From Acidimicrobiaceae bacterium (lineage in GTDB: Bacteria; Actinomycetota; Acidimicrobiia; Acidimicrobiales; RAAP-2), in contig PLHD01000037.1 of assembly GCA_003138815.1 (NCBI GenBank), positions 1 to 32,064 on the forward strand: a DNA stretch of 32,064 nt, written 5' to 3'. Positions 6,796-14,996 of this stretch are shown here, piece by piece. The position numbers and the translations under genes are program-made. The number at the start of each line of letters is the position of its first letter. Within the stretch, counting starts at the first letter, position 1. The notes beneath the pieces were generated by a model. The model did not search any database. It was not told where the DNA came from and saw only the letters and a program-made list of their open reading frames with translations.

Positions 6796-8950
6796 CCTCG
6801 CTGAGGAGGAAGGCGAGGACCTGCGCCTCGTCGCGCCACGCGTCGTAGCGCCCTGACGGTCCGCCGTGTCCGGCGCCCATCTCGGTCTTCAGGTACGCCG
6901 TGTTCGCGGGGTTGGCGTCTCGAAGCCTCGCGACCCACTTGGCTGGCTCCCAGAAGCCGACTCGTGAGTCGTTGAGCCCGCCCGTGGCGTAGAGGTGGGG
7001 ATAGACGCGCTCGGAGCCGTCGTCGTTCGTCGACCTGACGTTGTCGTAGGGCGAGTAGCACTTCATCGTGCGGTACGCGGTGGCGCTCGCGTCAGGGTTG
7101 CCCCACTCCTCCCATTCGCCGGCCGTGAGGGGAAGCGAGGCATCGAGCATGGACGTCAGGGCGTCGACGAAGGGCACTTCAGCGACCACGGCCCGGAAGA
7201 GTTCCGGCGCGAGGTTCATCACCGCGCCCATCAAGAGGCCCCCTGCGGAGCCTCCTCGAGCGCTGAACTGGTCCGGCGTGGTCCATCCTCGCGCGACCAA
7301 CTCGCGGGCCACCGCGACGAAGTCGCTGAACGTGGTGGGCTTCTGGGCGAGCCGGCCCATCTCGTACCACGAGCGGCCCATCTCCCCGCCGCCTCTGACG
7401 TGGGCGATGGCGAAGATGACCCCCCGGTCCAGCAGCGACAGGCGCAGCGAGGAGAAGGACGGATCGATGGAGATCTCGTAGCTGCCGTACCCGTAGAGCA
7501 GGAACGGTGACGGCGCTCGCGCGGTGAGTTCGCCGGTGGGTCCGACGTTCACCAGGTCCTTGCGTGCGACGATCGAGACGGGAATGCGCTCGTGGTCGCT
7601 CGCGCTCACCCAGAGGCGCCCGGTGACGTAGTTCGCGGCGTCGAATTCGCCGAGGACCCGCTGCTGCTTGCGCACGAGCAGCTCTGCGGTCTCGACGACG
7701 ACGTCGGCGATGAGCCGCGGCGTCACCAGCGAGGTGATGGAGACCCGAACCAGGGGGGTGTCGAAGTTCGGATTGGCCGAGAGCGACACGGTGCTCGGAC
7801 TCGCGTCGCCCTCTACGAAGGTCGAGCGCCCGATGAGGCCGTCGCCGAACGGATCGTCGCCGGGCAGGGTCTTGACGAGCCGCACGGCCGCGCAGCCGTC
7901 GTGGCGTTCGCTGATGGCGAGGAAGGCCTTGAAGGCGTCGACGCCGTCGAGCCGGCTGCCCGGGCGCTCGGGGATCAGCTCGCGCCACTCGCCGCCGTCG
8001 ACGCGACGCGCCAGCAGGCGGAAGTCCGTGGCGTCCTCGTTCGTGATCTTCAGCCACCATCCCCGCCCGCCGCCGTCGACGAAGTGCTCGACGCCGTACT
8101 CGATGCCGTGGCGGCGTCCCTCGAGCAGCGTCAGCTTGCTCGTCGGCTGGTCCGCGTGGAGGTAGTGGACTTCGGTGGTCATCGACGATCCGACCAGCAC
8201 GGCGATCACCGCGTCGTCGCGGCTGCGCCCGACCGAGACGGTGTACTGCTCGTCCTGCTCCTGGAGCACCAGCACGTCGCTCGCGGCCGGCGTGCCCAAC
8301 TCGTGGCGCCACAGCTGCCATGGGCGCATGGCGTCGTCGACGCGGGTGTAGAAGAAGTGCCGCGAATCGGTCGCCCACGCGAAGCCGTAGTAGACGTCGT
8401 CGAGCTCATCGCCGATCGGCTCTTGTCCGAGCAGGGGGCGCACCGTGACGTGGTGGCGCTCGTCGCCCTCGAAGTCGGTGCCCACGGCCACCCACGCGTC
8501 GTCGGGGCTCACCGCGAGGATCCCGACCGAGAGGAAGTCGCGATCGCCCGCCTCGAGGTTCTCGTCGAGGATGATCTGCTCGCCGGCCAGCGTCTCGTTC
8601 GGGTCGATCTGGGGAGGAGTGAGGTCGTCGCCCGACGCGGGCACCCTCGCGCTGATGGGGTAGTTCAGGCCCTCGCGGGTACGCTCGATGTACCACCAGC
8701 CGCCGCGGCGCACCGGCACCGAGATGTCGGTCTCCTCGATGCGTCCCTTGATCTCCTCGAAGAGCTCGTCCTCCAGGGGCTTCAGGTGGGCCAACTCGGT
8801 GCGCAGGAAGTCGTTCTCGGCGCGTAGGTGGGCGAGAACCTCCTCGTCGTCGCGGTTCATCAGCCAGTAGTAGGGGTCGACGCGGGTATCGTCGTGGCGG
8901 CTGATCGGGTGGGGGCGCTGGGCAGCGGTGGGGGGAGTGGGCACGGTCAC
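6779..8950 (-). CDS. ptrB: Oligopeptidase B (S9A serine peptidase)
   Basis: This is a cytosolic prolyl-oligopeptidase-family peptidase that cleaves small peptides after basic residues. At 723 residues it has the usual length, with an N-terminal beta-propeller (about 75-425) and a C-terminal alpha/beta-hydrolase domain. The catalytic triad is visible: Ser568 in RGGSAGG, Asp661 in GGLNDSRVG and His695 in GAGHGGPSGRY. AHVRGGGEMG (516-525) and the N-terminal HPISRHDDTRVDPYYWL are typical of the family. There is no signal peptide. The GTG start at 8950 leaves 76 nt to the divergently transcribed sufB. Confidence 0.93.
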   Translation of the reverse strand: MTVPTPPTAAQRPHPISRHDDTRVDPYYWLMNRDDEEVLAHLRAENDFLRTELAHLKPLEDELFEEIKGRIEETDISVPVRRGGWWYIERTREGLNYPISARVPASGDDLTPPQIDPNETLAGEQIILDENLEAGDRDFLSVGILAVSPDDAWVAVGTDFEGDERHHVTVRPLLGQEPIGDELDDVYYGFAWATDSRHFFYTRVDDAMRPWQLWRHELGTPAASDVLVLQEQDEQYTVSVGRSRDDAVIAVLVGSSMTTEVHYLHADQPTSKLTLLEGRRHGIEYGVEHFVDGGGRGWWLKITNEDATDFRLLARRVDGGEWRELIPERPGSRLDGVDAFKAFLAISERHDGCAAVRLVKTLPGDDPFGDGLIGRSTFVEGDASPSTVSLSANPNFDTPLVRVSITSLVTPRLIADVVVETAELLVRKQQRVLGEFDAANYVTGRLWVSASDHERIPVSIVARKDLVNVGPTGELTARAPSPFLLYGYGSYEISIDPSFSSLRLSLLDRGVIFAIAHVRGGGEMGRSWYEMGRLAQKPTTFSDFVAVARELVARGWTTPDQFSARGGSAGGLLMGAVMNLAPELFRAVVAEVPFVDALTSMLDASLPLTAGEWEEWGNPDASATAYRTMKCYSPYDNVRSTNDDGSERVYPHLYATGGLNDSRVGFWEPAKWVARLRDANPANTAYLKTEMGAGHGGPSGRYDAWRDEAQVLAFLLSEVSPRP

Positions 8951-8993
8951 TACTTTGTCAGTATTTCGGACATGGGCCGTGGGGTAGTTGTTA

Positions 8994-9005
8994 CTATGGC
9001 CATAG
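8994..9005. promoter_or_regulatory. 12-bp palindrome upstream of sufB
   Basis: The sequence ctatggccatag is a perfect palindrome in the 76-nt divergent gap between ptrB and sufB. It sits 21 nt before the sufB ATG, close to where an operator or early transcribed region would be. It does not match the SufR or IscR operators I know. The functional claim is tentative. Confidence 0.3.
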
Positions 9006-9026
9006 GGTTAATTCCAAAGGAGCGCC

Positions 9027-10427
9027 ATGTCGACAACGGGTCTGGATTTCAGTCGCTACAAGCTGGGCTGGTCGGACGACCAGATTCCCGTGTTCAAGCC
9101 GAAGAAGGGCATCAACGAGGCCATCGTCCGTGAAATGTCGGGCATCAAGAACGAAGAGCCCTGGATGCTCGAGTTCCGCCTCAACGCCCTGAAGCGCTTC
9201 GAGAAGAAGCCGATGCTGCCGTGGTTCGCCACTCGGATGCCCGACCTTGACTTCAACGACATCTACTACTACATCAAGCCCACCGAGAACCGCGTGGAGC
9301 GTTGGGAGGACCTGCCCGACGCGATAAAGAACACCTACGAGCGCCTCGGGATCCCCGAGGCGGAGCGCAAGTACCTGGCGGGAGTGACGGCGCAGTACGA
9401 ATCCGAGGTGGTCTTCCACCGCAACCGCGAGGACCTCGAGCGGCTCGGCGTGCTGTTCTGCGACATGGACACCGCCACGCGCGACTACCCCGACCTGGTG
9501 CGCAAGTACTTCGGGACCGTCATCCCCCCCAACGACAACAAGTTCGCCGCCCTGAACTCCGCGGTGTGGAGCGGGGGATCGTTCATCTACGTGCCGCCGG
9601 GCGTCAACGTCGACCAGCCCCTGCAGGCCTACTTCCGCATCAACACCGAGAACATGGGCCAGTTCGAGCGCACGCTGATCATCGCCGACGAGGGGTCCCA
9701 GGTCCACTACGTGGAGGGCTGCTCGGCGCCGGTCTACTCGACGGACTCGCTGCACTCGGCGGTGGTGGAGCTCGTGGCGCTGCCCGGTTCGCGGATCACC
9801 TACACCACCATTCAGAACTGGTCGAACAACGTCTACAACCTCGTCACCAAGCGCGCGCGCTGCGAAGCCGAGGCGCGCGTGGAGTGGATCGACGGCAACA
9901 TCGGGTCTCGCCTGACGATGAAGTACCCGTCGGTCTACCTGATGGGCCCCAAGGCGTCGGGCGAGGTGCTGTCGGTGGCCTACGCCGGCCCCGGCCAGAT
10001 CCAAGACGCCGGCGCCAAGATGGTGCACTGCGCTCCCGAGACCACCTCGACGATCGTCTCGAAGTCCATCTCGAAGGACGGCGGCCTGACCGCGTACCGC
10101 GGGCTCGTGAAGGTCGAGGAAGGCGCCACCGGCGCCAAGAGCTTCGTGCGCTGCGACGCCCTGCTGCTCGACGAGAAGAGCACCTCGGAGACCAAGCCCT
10201 ACATGGAGGTGGGTGAGCAGGACGCGTCGATCGGTCACGAGGCCACGGTCTCGAAGATCGGCGACGACCAGCTCTTCTACCTGATGAGCCGCGGCCTCAC
10301 CGAGGTGCAGGCAATGGGCATGATCGTGAACGGCTTCATCGAGCCGGTCACCCGCACGCTGCCGATGGAGTACGCGGTCGAGTGGAGTCGGCTCATCGAG
10401 CTTCAGATGGAAGGCTCCATCGGTTGA
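9027..10427 (+). CDS. sufB: Fe-S cluster assembly scaffold SufB
   Basis: SufB is the scaffold subunit of the SufBC2D complex that builds Fe-S clusters and is the sulfur entry site. The 466-residue protein has the full SufB pattern: KPKKGINEAIVREMSGIKNE near 25-44, SGGSFIYVPPGVNVD in the middle, GHEATVSKIGDDQLFYLMSRG and the terminal PMEYAVEWSRLIELQMEGSIG. It contains no intein, unlike mycobacterial SufB. A strong aaaggagcgcc site precedes the ATG. The expected partner sufD is not adjacent: the next genes are on the opposite strand, and sufD begins about 5.5 kb downstream. This separates sufB from its usual operon. Confidence 0.96.
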   Translation: MSTTGLDFSRYKLGWSDDQIPVFKPKKGINEAIVREMSGIKNEEPWMLEFRLNALKRFEKKPMLPWFATRMPDLDFNDIYYYIKPTENRVERWEDLPDAIKNTYERLGIPEAERKYLAGVTAQYESEVVFHRNREDLERLGVLFCDMDTATRDYPDLVRKYFGTVIPPNDNKFAALNSAVWSGGSFIYVPPGVNVDQPLQAYFRINTENMGQFERTLIIADEGSQVHYVEGCSAPVYSTDSLHSAVVELVALPGSRITYTTIQNWSNNVYNLVTKRARCEAEARVEWIDGNIGSRLTMKYPSVYLMGPKASGEVLSVAYAGPGQIQDAGAKMVHCAPETTSTIVSKSISKDGGLTAYRGLVKVEEGATGAKSFVRCDALLLDEKSTSETKPYMEVGEQDASIGHEATVSKIGDDQLFYLMSRGLTEVQAMGMIVNGFIEPVTRTLPMEYAVEWSRLIELQMEGSIG

Positions 10428-10457
10428 CAGCGCTGGCCGATGGCTGACCGGCGGGCG

Positions 10458-10838
10458 TCACGGCGCCGATTGGTCCAGTGCCTCCAACTCGCCGGCATCG
10501 AAGACCCTCGACCTGATGACGAAGTGCCGGTCGCGGCCGGCTCCGATCGAGAACCCCTCGGGCTCGCCGGCGCCCACGTCCAGGATCAACTGGGTGTGTT
10601 TCCAGGCTTCGAACTGGCGGTGGTCGATGTAGAACGCGCAGCCTCCCACGTTCCCGAGCAGCACGTCGTGGTCGCCGATCTTGAACTCGCCCTCCTCGAA
10701 GCACATGGGCAGGCTGCCGTCGCAGCATCCCCCGGACTGGAAGAAGATGACGGGTCCGCGTTCGCGCGTGAGCTCCAATATCGCTCCGAGTGCCGCCGGC
10801 GTGGCGACCACGCGCGTGACGCGCGACCCGTTCATCAT
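10458..10838 (-). CDS. DUF779 protein, partner of aldehyde dehydrogenase
   Basis: This 126-residue DUF779-family protein has the conserved cysteine-rich stretch SGGCCDGSLPMCF near 35-47 and the later DVLLGNVGGCAFYID. The family is almost always found beside AcoD/ExaC-type aldehyde dehydrogenases; its biochemical role is not established. Here it follows the aldehyde dehydrogenase by 16 nt on the same strand, so the two are one operon. Two ATG codons in tandem (10838, 10835) can serve as start. Confidence 0.88.
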   Translation of the reverse strand: MMNGSRVTRVVATPAALGAILELTRERGPVIFFQSGGCCDGSLPMCFEEGEFKIGDHDVLLGNVGGCAFYIDHRQFEAWKHTQLILDVGAGEPEGFSIGAGRDRHFVIRSRVFDAGELEALDQSAP

Positions 10839-10854
10839 CCCTGCGCCATCACTT

Positions 10855-12429
10855 CTAGAAGAATCCGAGCGCTTGGTCGCTGTAGCTGACCAGGAGGTTC
10901 TTCGTCTGGGAGTAGTGCTCGAGCATCATCTGGTGGTTCTCACGGCCCACGCCGGAGATCTTGTAGCCGCCAAACGCCGCACCCGCTGGGTACAGGTGGT
11001 AGCAGTTCGTCCAGACGCGACCGGCCTGCACGGCCCGGCCCATCCGGTAGGCCAGGTTCCCGTCGCGCGTCCACACGCCCGCGCCGAGTCCGTAGAGGGT
11101 GTCGTTGGCGATCTCCACTGCCTGCGCCTCGTCCTTGAACGTGGTCACCGCGAGCACGGGTCCGAAGATCTCCTCCTGGAAGACGCGCATCTTGTTGTGG
11201 CCCTTCAGCACGGTCGGACGGTAGTAGTAGCCGCCCTCCAGCTCGCCGTCGAGGTGCGTCGCCTCGCCACCGATCAGGCACTCCGCGCCCTCGAGTCGAC
11301 CGATCTCGACGTACGAGGCGATCTTCTCCATCTGCTGGATAGAGACCTGGGCACCGAGCATCGTTGTCGGGTCGAGAGGATTGCCTTGCGTGATCTTCTC
11401 GATCCGGGCCAGGCAGCGCTCCATGAACTCGTCGTAGATGGACTCCTCGATCAGCGCGCGCGACGGACAGGTGCAGACCTCGCCCTTGTTGAACGCGTAG
11501 AGGACCAGCCCCTCGACAGCCTTGTTCAGGAACGCGTCGTCCTTCGCCATGACGTCGGCGAAGAAGATGTTGGGCGACTTGCCGCCGAGCTCCACCGTCG
11601 AGGGGATCAGGTTCTCGGCCGCGTACTGCATGATCAAGCGGCCGGTCGTCGTCTCGCCGGTGAAGCCGATCTTGGCGATCCGCGGGCTCGACGCCAGCGC
11701 CTTGCCGATCTCGGCGCCCGGACCGGTGATGATGTTGATCACGCCGGGTGGCACGACGTCTTCGAGCAGCTCGGCCAACTTCAGTATCGACCAGGGGGTC
11801 GGCGACGCCGGCTTCACAACCGTGCAGTTGCCCGCGGCCAGGGCGGGCGCGATCTTCCAGGCCGCCATGAGCAGCGGGAAGTTGAACGGGATGATCTGAC
11901 CAACGACGCCGAGCGGCTCGTGGAAGTGGTACGCCACGGTGTCCTTGTCGATCTCGGTCGTACGCCCCTCGAGCGAGCGAGTCGCTCCGGCGAAGTAGCG
12001 GAAGTGGTCCACCGAGAGCGGGATGTCGGCCGCGAGGGTCTCGCGCACCGGCTTGCCGTTCTCCCAGCTTTCGGCGACGGCCAGCATCTTCAGGTTGGCC
12101 TCGATGACGTCGGCGATCTTGTTCAGCACTGCTGCGCGTTCGGTCAGTGACGTCTCGCCCCACGCTTGCCGCGCCGCGTGCGCGGCGTCGAGCGCCAGTT
12201 CAACGTCCTCTGCGGTCGAGCGGGCGACCTCGCAGAATGGCTTACCCGTCACCGGAGAGATGTCCTGCATGTACTCTCCTCGAACGGGCGGGACCCATTT
12301 CCCACCGATGAAGTTCTGATACCTGGGCTTGAGCGAGACGAAACTGTCGGGCTCGCCTGGTGCCGCGAACACCGCGTCCTTCGGTGTCTGCTTCTCCGTG
12401 TCCACTACCTTTTCGATTACGTCAGTCAT
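10855..12429 (-). CDS. NAD-dependent aldehyde dehydrogenase, AcoD/ExaC/AldB type
   Basis: This cytosolic enzyme oxidises acetaldehyde or other short aldehydes to acids with NAD(P)+. The 524-residue protein has the oxyanion Asn in IIPFNFPLL (Asn182), the general-base Glu280 in VELGGKSPN, and the nucleophile Cys319 in [10 protein letters not shown], a string typical of the acetaldehyde dehydrogenase II group. The start is set at ATG 12429 because a gaggagg site lies 6 nt upstream; upstream in-frame sequence does not look like ALDH. It is transcribed with DUF779 and divergently from the zinc alcohol dehydrogenase at 12910. Together they would convert an alcohol to a carboxylic acid via the aldehyde (inference). 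Confidence 0.93.
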   Translation of the reverse strand: MTDVIEKVVDTEKQTPKDAVFAAPGEPDSFVSLKPRYQNFIGGKWVPPVRGEYMQDISPVTGKPFCEVARSTAEDVELALDAAHAARQAWGETSLTERAAVLNKIADVIEANLKMLAVAESWENGKPVRETLAADIPLSVDHFRYFAGATRSLEGRTTEIDKDTVAYHFHEPLGVVGQIIPFNFPLLMAAWKIAPALAAGNCTVVKPASPTPWSILKLAELLEDVVPPGVINIITGPGAEIGKALASSPRIAKIGFTGETTTGRLIMQYAAENLIPSTVELGGKSPNIFFADVMAKDDAFLNKAVEGLVLYAFNKGEVCTCPSRALIEESIYDEFMERCLARIEKITQGNPLDPTTMLGAQVSIQQMEKIASYVEIGRLEGAECLIGGEATHLDGELEGGYYYRPTVLKGHNKMRVFQEEIFGPVLAVTTFKDEAQAVEIANDTLYGLGAGVWTRDGNLAYRMGRAVQAGRVWTNCYHLYPAGAAFGGYKISGVGRENHQMMLEHYSQTKNLLVSYSDQALGFF

Positions 12430-12446
12430 GAAAGCCTCCTCCTCGC

Positions 12447-12462
12447 GGTGGCAACGGCCACC
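12447..12462 (-). promoter_or_regulatory. Stem-loop in the aldehyde dehydrogenase 5' leader
   Basis: On the reverse strand, ggtggc and gccacc form a 6-bp GC-rich stem with a 4-nt loop, ending a few nt before the gaggagg ribosome-binding site of the ALDH gene. It could affect translation or mRNA stability. It is short, so chance is possible. Confidence 0.3.
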
Positions 12463-12482
12463 TTTCGTGATTATGACCTTCC

Positions 12483-12531
12483 CGCAAGCGCGCTCATAGT
12501 GCCGAATGTCATATCGCTCGAGGCGCTTGCG
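12483..12531. repeat. 9-bp inverted repeat with 31-nt spacer
   Basis: cgcaagcgc (12483-12491) is the exact reverse complement of gcgcttgcg (12523-12531). The half-site centres are 40 nt apart, close to four helical turns, which would suit two dimers or DNA looping. It lies upstream of the proposed ALDH promoter. No known operator was recognised. Confidence 0.3.
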
Positions 12532-12854
12532 CGGCCCTTGACCTTCGACCTTGGCCGGAAGCGACGTCCCTGGTCGAGGCCCGTGGGGCGTGCCGACAGG
12601 CCGTGTGCTACTTCCCAACCCTGAGCGAGTTCCGCGTGTTGCTACACCCTGGCGGTACTGTCGGAAGTGGATTCACGGCGCCTTGGCGTGATGATTCCTG
12701 CACCGCGAAGCACGCGGGAAGAGCCGTTCGCCACCCGTACAAGCCTCGACAGGGGCAGGGCCCCGGGACGGAACCGGCCAGTGTTGGTCCGAGCGGGCCA
12801 GCCCCAGGACGGTGAGCAAGTGCCGGCTGTTCAGGCGGTCAAGGCGAACCGGTG

Positions 12855-12869
12855 TGTCCAAAGTGGACA
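12855..12869. promoter_or_regulatory. Operator-like repeat TGTCCA-N3-TGGACA before the ADH gene
   Basis: A perfect 6-3-6 inverted repeat (tgtcca aag tggaca) ends 40 nt before the ADH start. An AT-rich tatgtatag stretch at 12875-12883 could be the -10 box, placing the repeat over the -35 zone, where a repressor would block RNA polymerase. The short spacing and TGTC...GACA ends resemble TetR/GntR-type operators. No regulator gene is adjacent. Confidence 0.45.
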
Positions 12870-12909
12870 TGCACTATGTATAGGTTGGCAACGGATAGGG
12901 GGTGCCACG

Positions 12910-13926
12910 ATGAGTGAGAGCATGAGGGCGTGGGCGGTGCGCGCGCCTGGTCCGATCGACACCGGCCCGCTCGCGTTCATTGAGCGAGCCGTTCCCCGGC
13001 CGGGTCCCGGTCAGGTGCGTCTGCGGGTGGTCGCCTGCGGGGTGTGCCGCACCGACCTGCATCTCGCCGAGGGCGACCTGGTCCAGAAGCATCCGCTGGT
13101 CGTGCCGGGTCACGAGGTCGTCGGCTTCGTCGACGCCCTCGGCGAGGGAGCGGAGCGCTTCACCCTCGCAGAGCGCGTCGGGGCGGCGTGGCTCGCGCGT
13201 ACCTGCGGGGCCTGCCGGTACTGCGTGAACGGACGCGAGAACCTGTGCACGTCGCCGACCTTCACCGGCTGGGACGTCGACGGGGGCTACGCGCAGTACG
13301 TGGTGGTGAACGAGGACTACGCCTACCCGGTTCCCGCGAGGTTCAGCGACCAGGACGCCGCGCCGTTGCTCTGTGCGGGCATCATTGGCTACCGGGCGCT
13401 CCGGCGCACCGAGTTGCCGCCCGGCGGACGACTCGGCATCTACGGCTTTGGGGGATCGGCGCACCTCACCGCGCAGATCGCCCTCGCCGAAGGCGCGACC
13501 GTGCACGTCATGACCCGGTCCCCCGAGGCGCGCGAGCTGGCGCTCTCACTGGGCGCCTCGAGCGCGGGCGACGCGAGCGCCCGCCCGCCCGAACCGCTCG
13601 ACGCGGCCATTCTCTTCGCCCCCGTCGGCACGCTGGTGCTGCCCGCGCTCGAGGCCCTCGACCGGGGTGGCACCCTGGCGGTGGCGGGGATCTACTTGAG
13701 CGACATCCCCGCTCTCAACTACGAGCGCCACCTCTTCGAGGAGCGAACACTGCGCAGCGTCACCGCCAACACCCGAAGCGATGGAGCGGAGTTCCTGGAG
13801 ATCGCCGCGCGTATCGGGATAAAGGCGACCGTCAGTCCCTACCCGTTCGGCGAGGCCGACCGCGCCCTGGCCGACCTCGCCCATGACCGGGTGAACGGTG
13901 CGGCGGTGCTGGTGGGCTTCGAGTGA
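12910..13926 (+). CDS. Zinc-dependent alcohol dehydrogenase (MDR superfamily)
   Basis: This 338-residue medium-chain dehydrogenase interconverts alcohols and aldehydes with NAD(P). Catalytic-zinc ligands are Cys43 (in CGVCRTDLH), His68 (in GHEV) and Cys155. Structural-zinc cysteines are at 99, 102, 105 and 113 with the standard C-x2-C-x2-C-x7-C spacing. The Rossmann motif [11 protein letters not shown] begins near 183. It looks like the AdhA subgroup common in actinobacteria. The start is ATG at 12910, after a gataggggg stretch. It is divergent from the aldehyde dehydrogenase, the likely next enzyme in the same oxidation route, and carries an operator-like repeat upstream. Confidence 0.92.
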   Translation: MSESMRAWAVRAPGPIDTGPLAFIERAVPRPGPGQVRLRVVACGVCRTDLHLAEGDLVQKHPLVVPGHEVVGFVDALGEGAERFTLAERVGAAWLARTCGACRYCVNGRENLCTSPTFTGWDVDGGYAQYVVVNEDYAYPVPARFSDQDAAPLLCAGIIGYRALRRTELPPGGRLGIYGFGGSAHLTAQIALAEGATVHVMTRSPEARELALSLGASSAGDASARPPEPLDAAILFAPVGTLVLPALEALDRGGTLAVAGIYLSDIPALNYERHLFEERTLRSVTANTRSDGAEFLEIAARIGIKATVSPYPFGEADRALADLAHDRVNGAAVLVGFE

Positions 13927-13972
13927 CGGCGCTGGATCGCCGGAAGCCGCGCCCGGCCGTCGCCACCGAAGG

Positions 13973-14602
13973 TCAACGGGGCGGTCGCCACATCGTGTAC
14001 AGCACGGGACCACCCGCGATCGGGTTCAACGTGTCGCGCAGCCGGTAGCCGAAGCTGCGGTAGTAGGCGAGGTTCTCCTGGTTCTGGGTCTCGAGGTAGC
14101 TCCCCACGCCCTCCTCATCGACCATGCCCAGACCGTGCTCGAGCAGCATTGATCCGATTCCCTCGCGCTGCAGGGGCGGCATGACCGCCAGCAGCTGCAG
14201 GTACCAGTGTGGCTCCTTGGAGTGGACCTTGGCGCTGGCGGCGAAGAGCGTGTTGCCGTGGGCGATGGAACGCGGACTACGCCGCATCGAGCGAAGCAGG
14301 CCGGGCAGCTGGGACAGCTGCGTTCGAGCCGACTGGGGATAGGCCCCCGTGGGCAGCCACAGCGCGACGCCCACGACGTGCCCCGCGGCGTTCCTGACCG
14401 TGGCAGTCCTCGCCCGGGGCCCGAGGTGACCCAGCACGGCGCGGAAGAACATTGAGAGGCCGCGGGACCGAAACCTCTCGTCCGGAAAGAGGAATTCGTA
14501 GAAGGGATCGGTGAAGAAGGCGGCCCTGGCCACCAGGGCCGCCTCACGCAGGGTCGTCCGGTCCAGGGGATGCTCGTCCAGTCGTAATCCGTCGGTCGCC
14601 AT
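13973..14602 (-). CDS. GNAT-family N-acetyltransferase
   Basis: This 209-residue acetyl-CoA-dependent N-acetyltransferase has the acetyl-CoA pyrophosphate loop in LLAVMPPLQREGIGSMLLEH (about 136-155), the Q/RxxGxG/A motif being QREGIG. The later AYYRSFGYRL is the usual beta6-beta7 region. The N-terminus (LVARAAFFTDPFYEFLFPD) resembles the puromycin-acetyltransferase-like subgroup. The acceptor is unknown. It is divergent from the Cys4 protein across 43 nt that include an AT-rich run (ataaatttttaga). Confidence 0.88.
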   Translation of the reverse strand: MATDGLRLDEHPLDRTTLREAALVARAAFFTDPFYEFLFPDERFRSRGLSMFFRAVLGHLGPRARTATVRNAAGHVVGVALWLPTGAYPQSARTQLSQLPGLLRSMRRSPRSIAHGNTLFAASAKVHSKEPHWYLQLLAVMPPLQREGIGSMLLEHGLGMVDEEGVGSYLETQNQENLAYYRSFGYRLRDTLNPIAGGPVLYTMWRPPR

Positions 14603-14645
14603 AAATTTTTAGACTACGCGAGCCCTGGCGTGCGAGAATGAGAAG

Positions 14646-14996
14646 ATGGCTATGCGTGAAGAGTGTAAGCATTTCCAGAGCCGAACCTACGCCAACGGCG
14701 AGGCCGCACGCTTCTGCGTGCTCGGCAACGCGCCCGATCAGCCTTGGTCGTGCCCGGAGAACTGCCTGACCTACGAGCGGCGATTCGCCGACGTCGGGTG
14801 GGCTCACGGGTCCCTCGTGAAGAAGCCGGTCGAGAAGGCCCCCGAGTCAGGTGTGCCGGTCGACGACCGGCGCGAGCTGCTCGACCAGGCCAGCGAGATC
14901 GTCAACGCCGTGGCGCCCGAGATGTTCGACGAGCGCCGGCGCGAACTCGACGAGCTGGCGGACAAGCGTCGCGGCTGGAAGTTCTGGCGCCGTTAG
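14646..14996 (+). CDS. Small protein with four N-terminal cysteines, unknown function
   Basis: This 116-residue soluble protein was not recognised. The N-terminal 40 residues hold Cys7, Cys24, Cys36 and Cys40 (EECKHFQ, ARFCVLG, WSCPENC), a plausible Zn or Fe-S site. The C-terminal half is a charged helix ending in GWKFWRR. The last 4 nt overlap the stop region of the convergent isomerase-like gene. Its position within the split suf region makes an Fe-S-related role tempting, but nothing in the sequence proves it. ATG 14652 is an alternative start. Confidence 0.65.
   Translation: MAMREECKHFQSRTYANGEAARFCVLGNAPDQPWSCPENCLTYERRFADVGWAHGSLVKKPVEKAPESGVPVDDRRELLDQASEIVNAVAPEMFDERRRELDELADKRRGWKFWRR

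Larger units (their letters stand above)
12430..12909. other. 480-nt divergent intergenic region between ALDH and ADH genes
   Basis: I find no convincing gene here; short open frames lack family-like composition or ribosome-binding sites. It does hold inverted repeats, listed separately: a hairpin in the ALDH leader (12447-12462), a 9-bp repeat (12483-12531) and an operator-like repeat before the ADH gene (12855-12869). A possible reverse-strand -10 (cataat, 12475-12470) would start transcription just ahead of the ALDH leader hairpin. The 8-mer ggcaacgg occurs at both ends (12450 and 12887). The region is unusually long for this compact window, suggesting regulated divergent promoters or a lost gene. 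Confidence 0.5.

Noticed and set aside
9027-10427. An intein in SufB, as in mycobacteria
   Set aside because: The protein is normal length and the conserved core is uninterrupted.
10681-12150. A 489-codon forward open frame opposite DUF779 and aldehyde dehydrogenase
   Set aside because: Antisense shadow; the reverse-strand proteins carry catalytic residues.
12603-12909. Short open frames and an N-terminal extension of the ADH gene in the intergenic region
   Set aside because: No ribosome-binding site or family similarity; ADH family N-termini begin at the ATG at 12910.
12430-12909. A riboswitch or structured non-coding RNA gene
   Set aside because: Only short, separate stems were found; no known riboswitch core could be recognised by eye.
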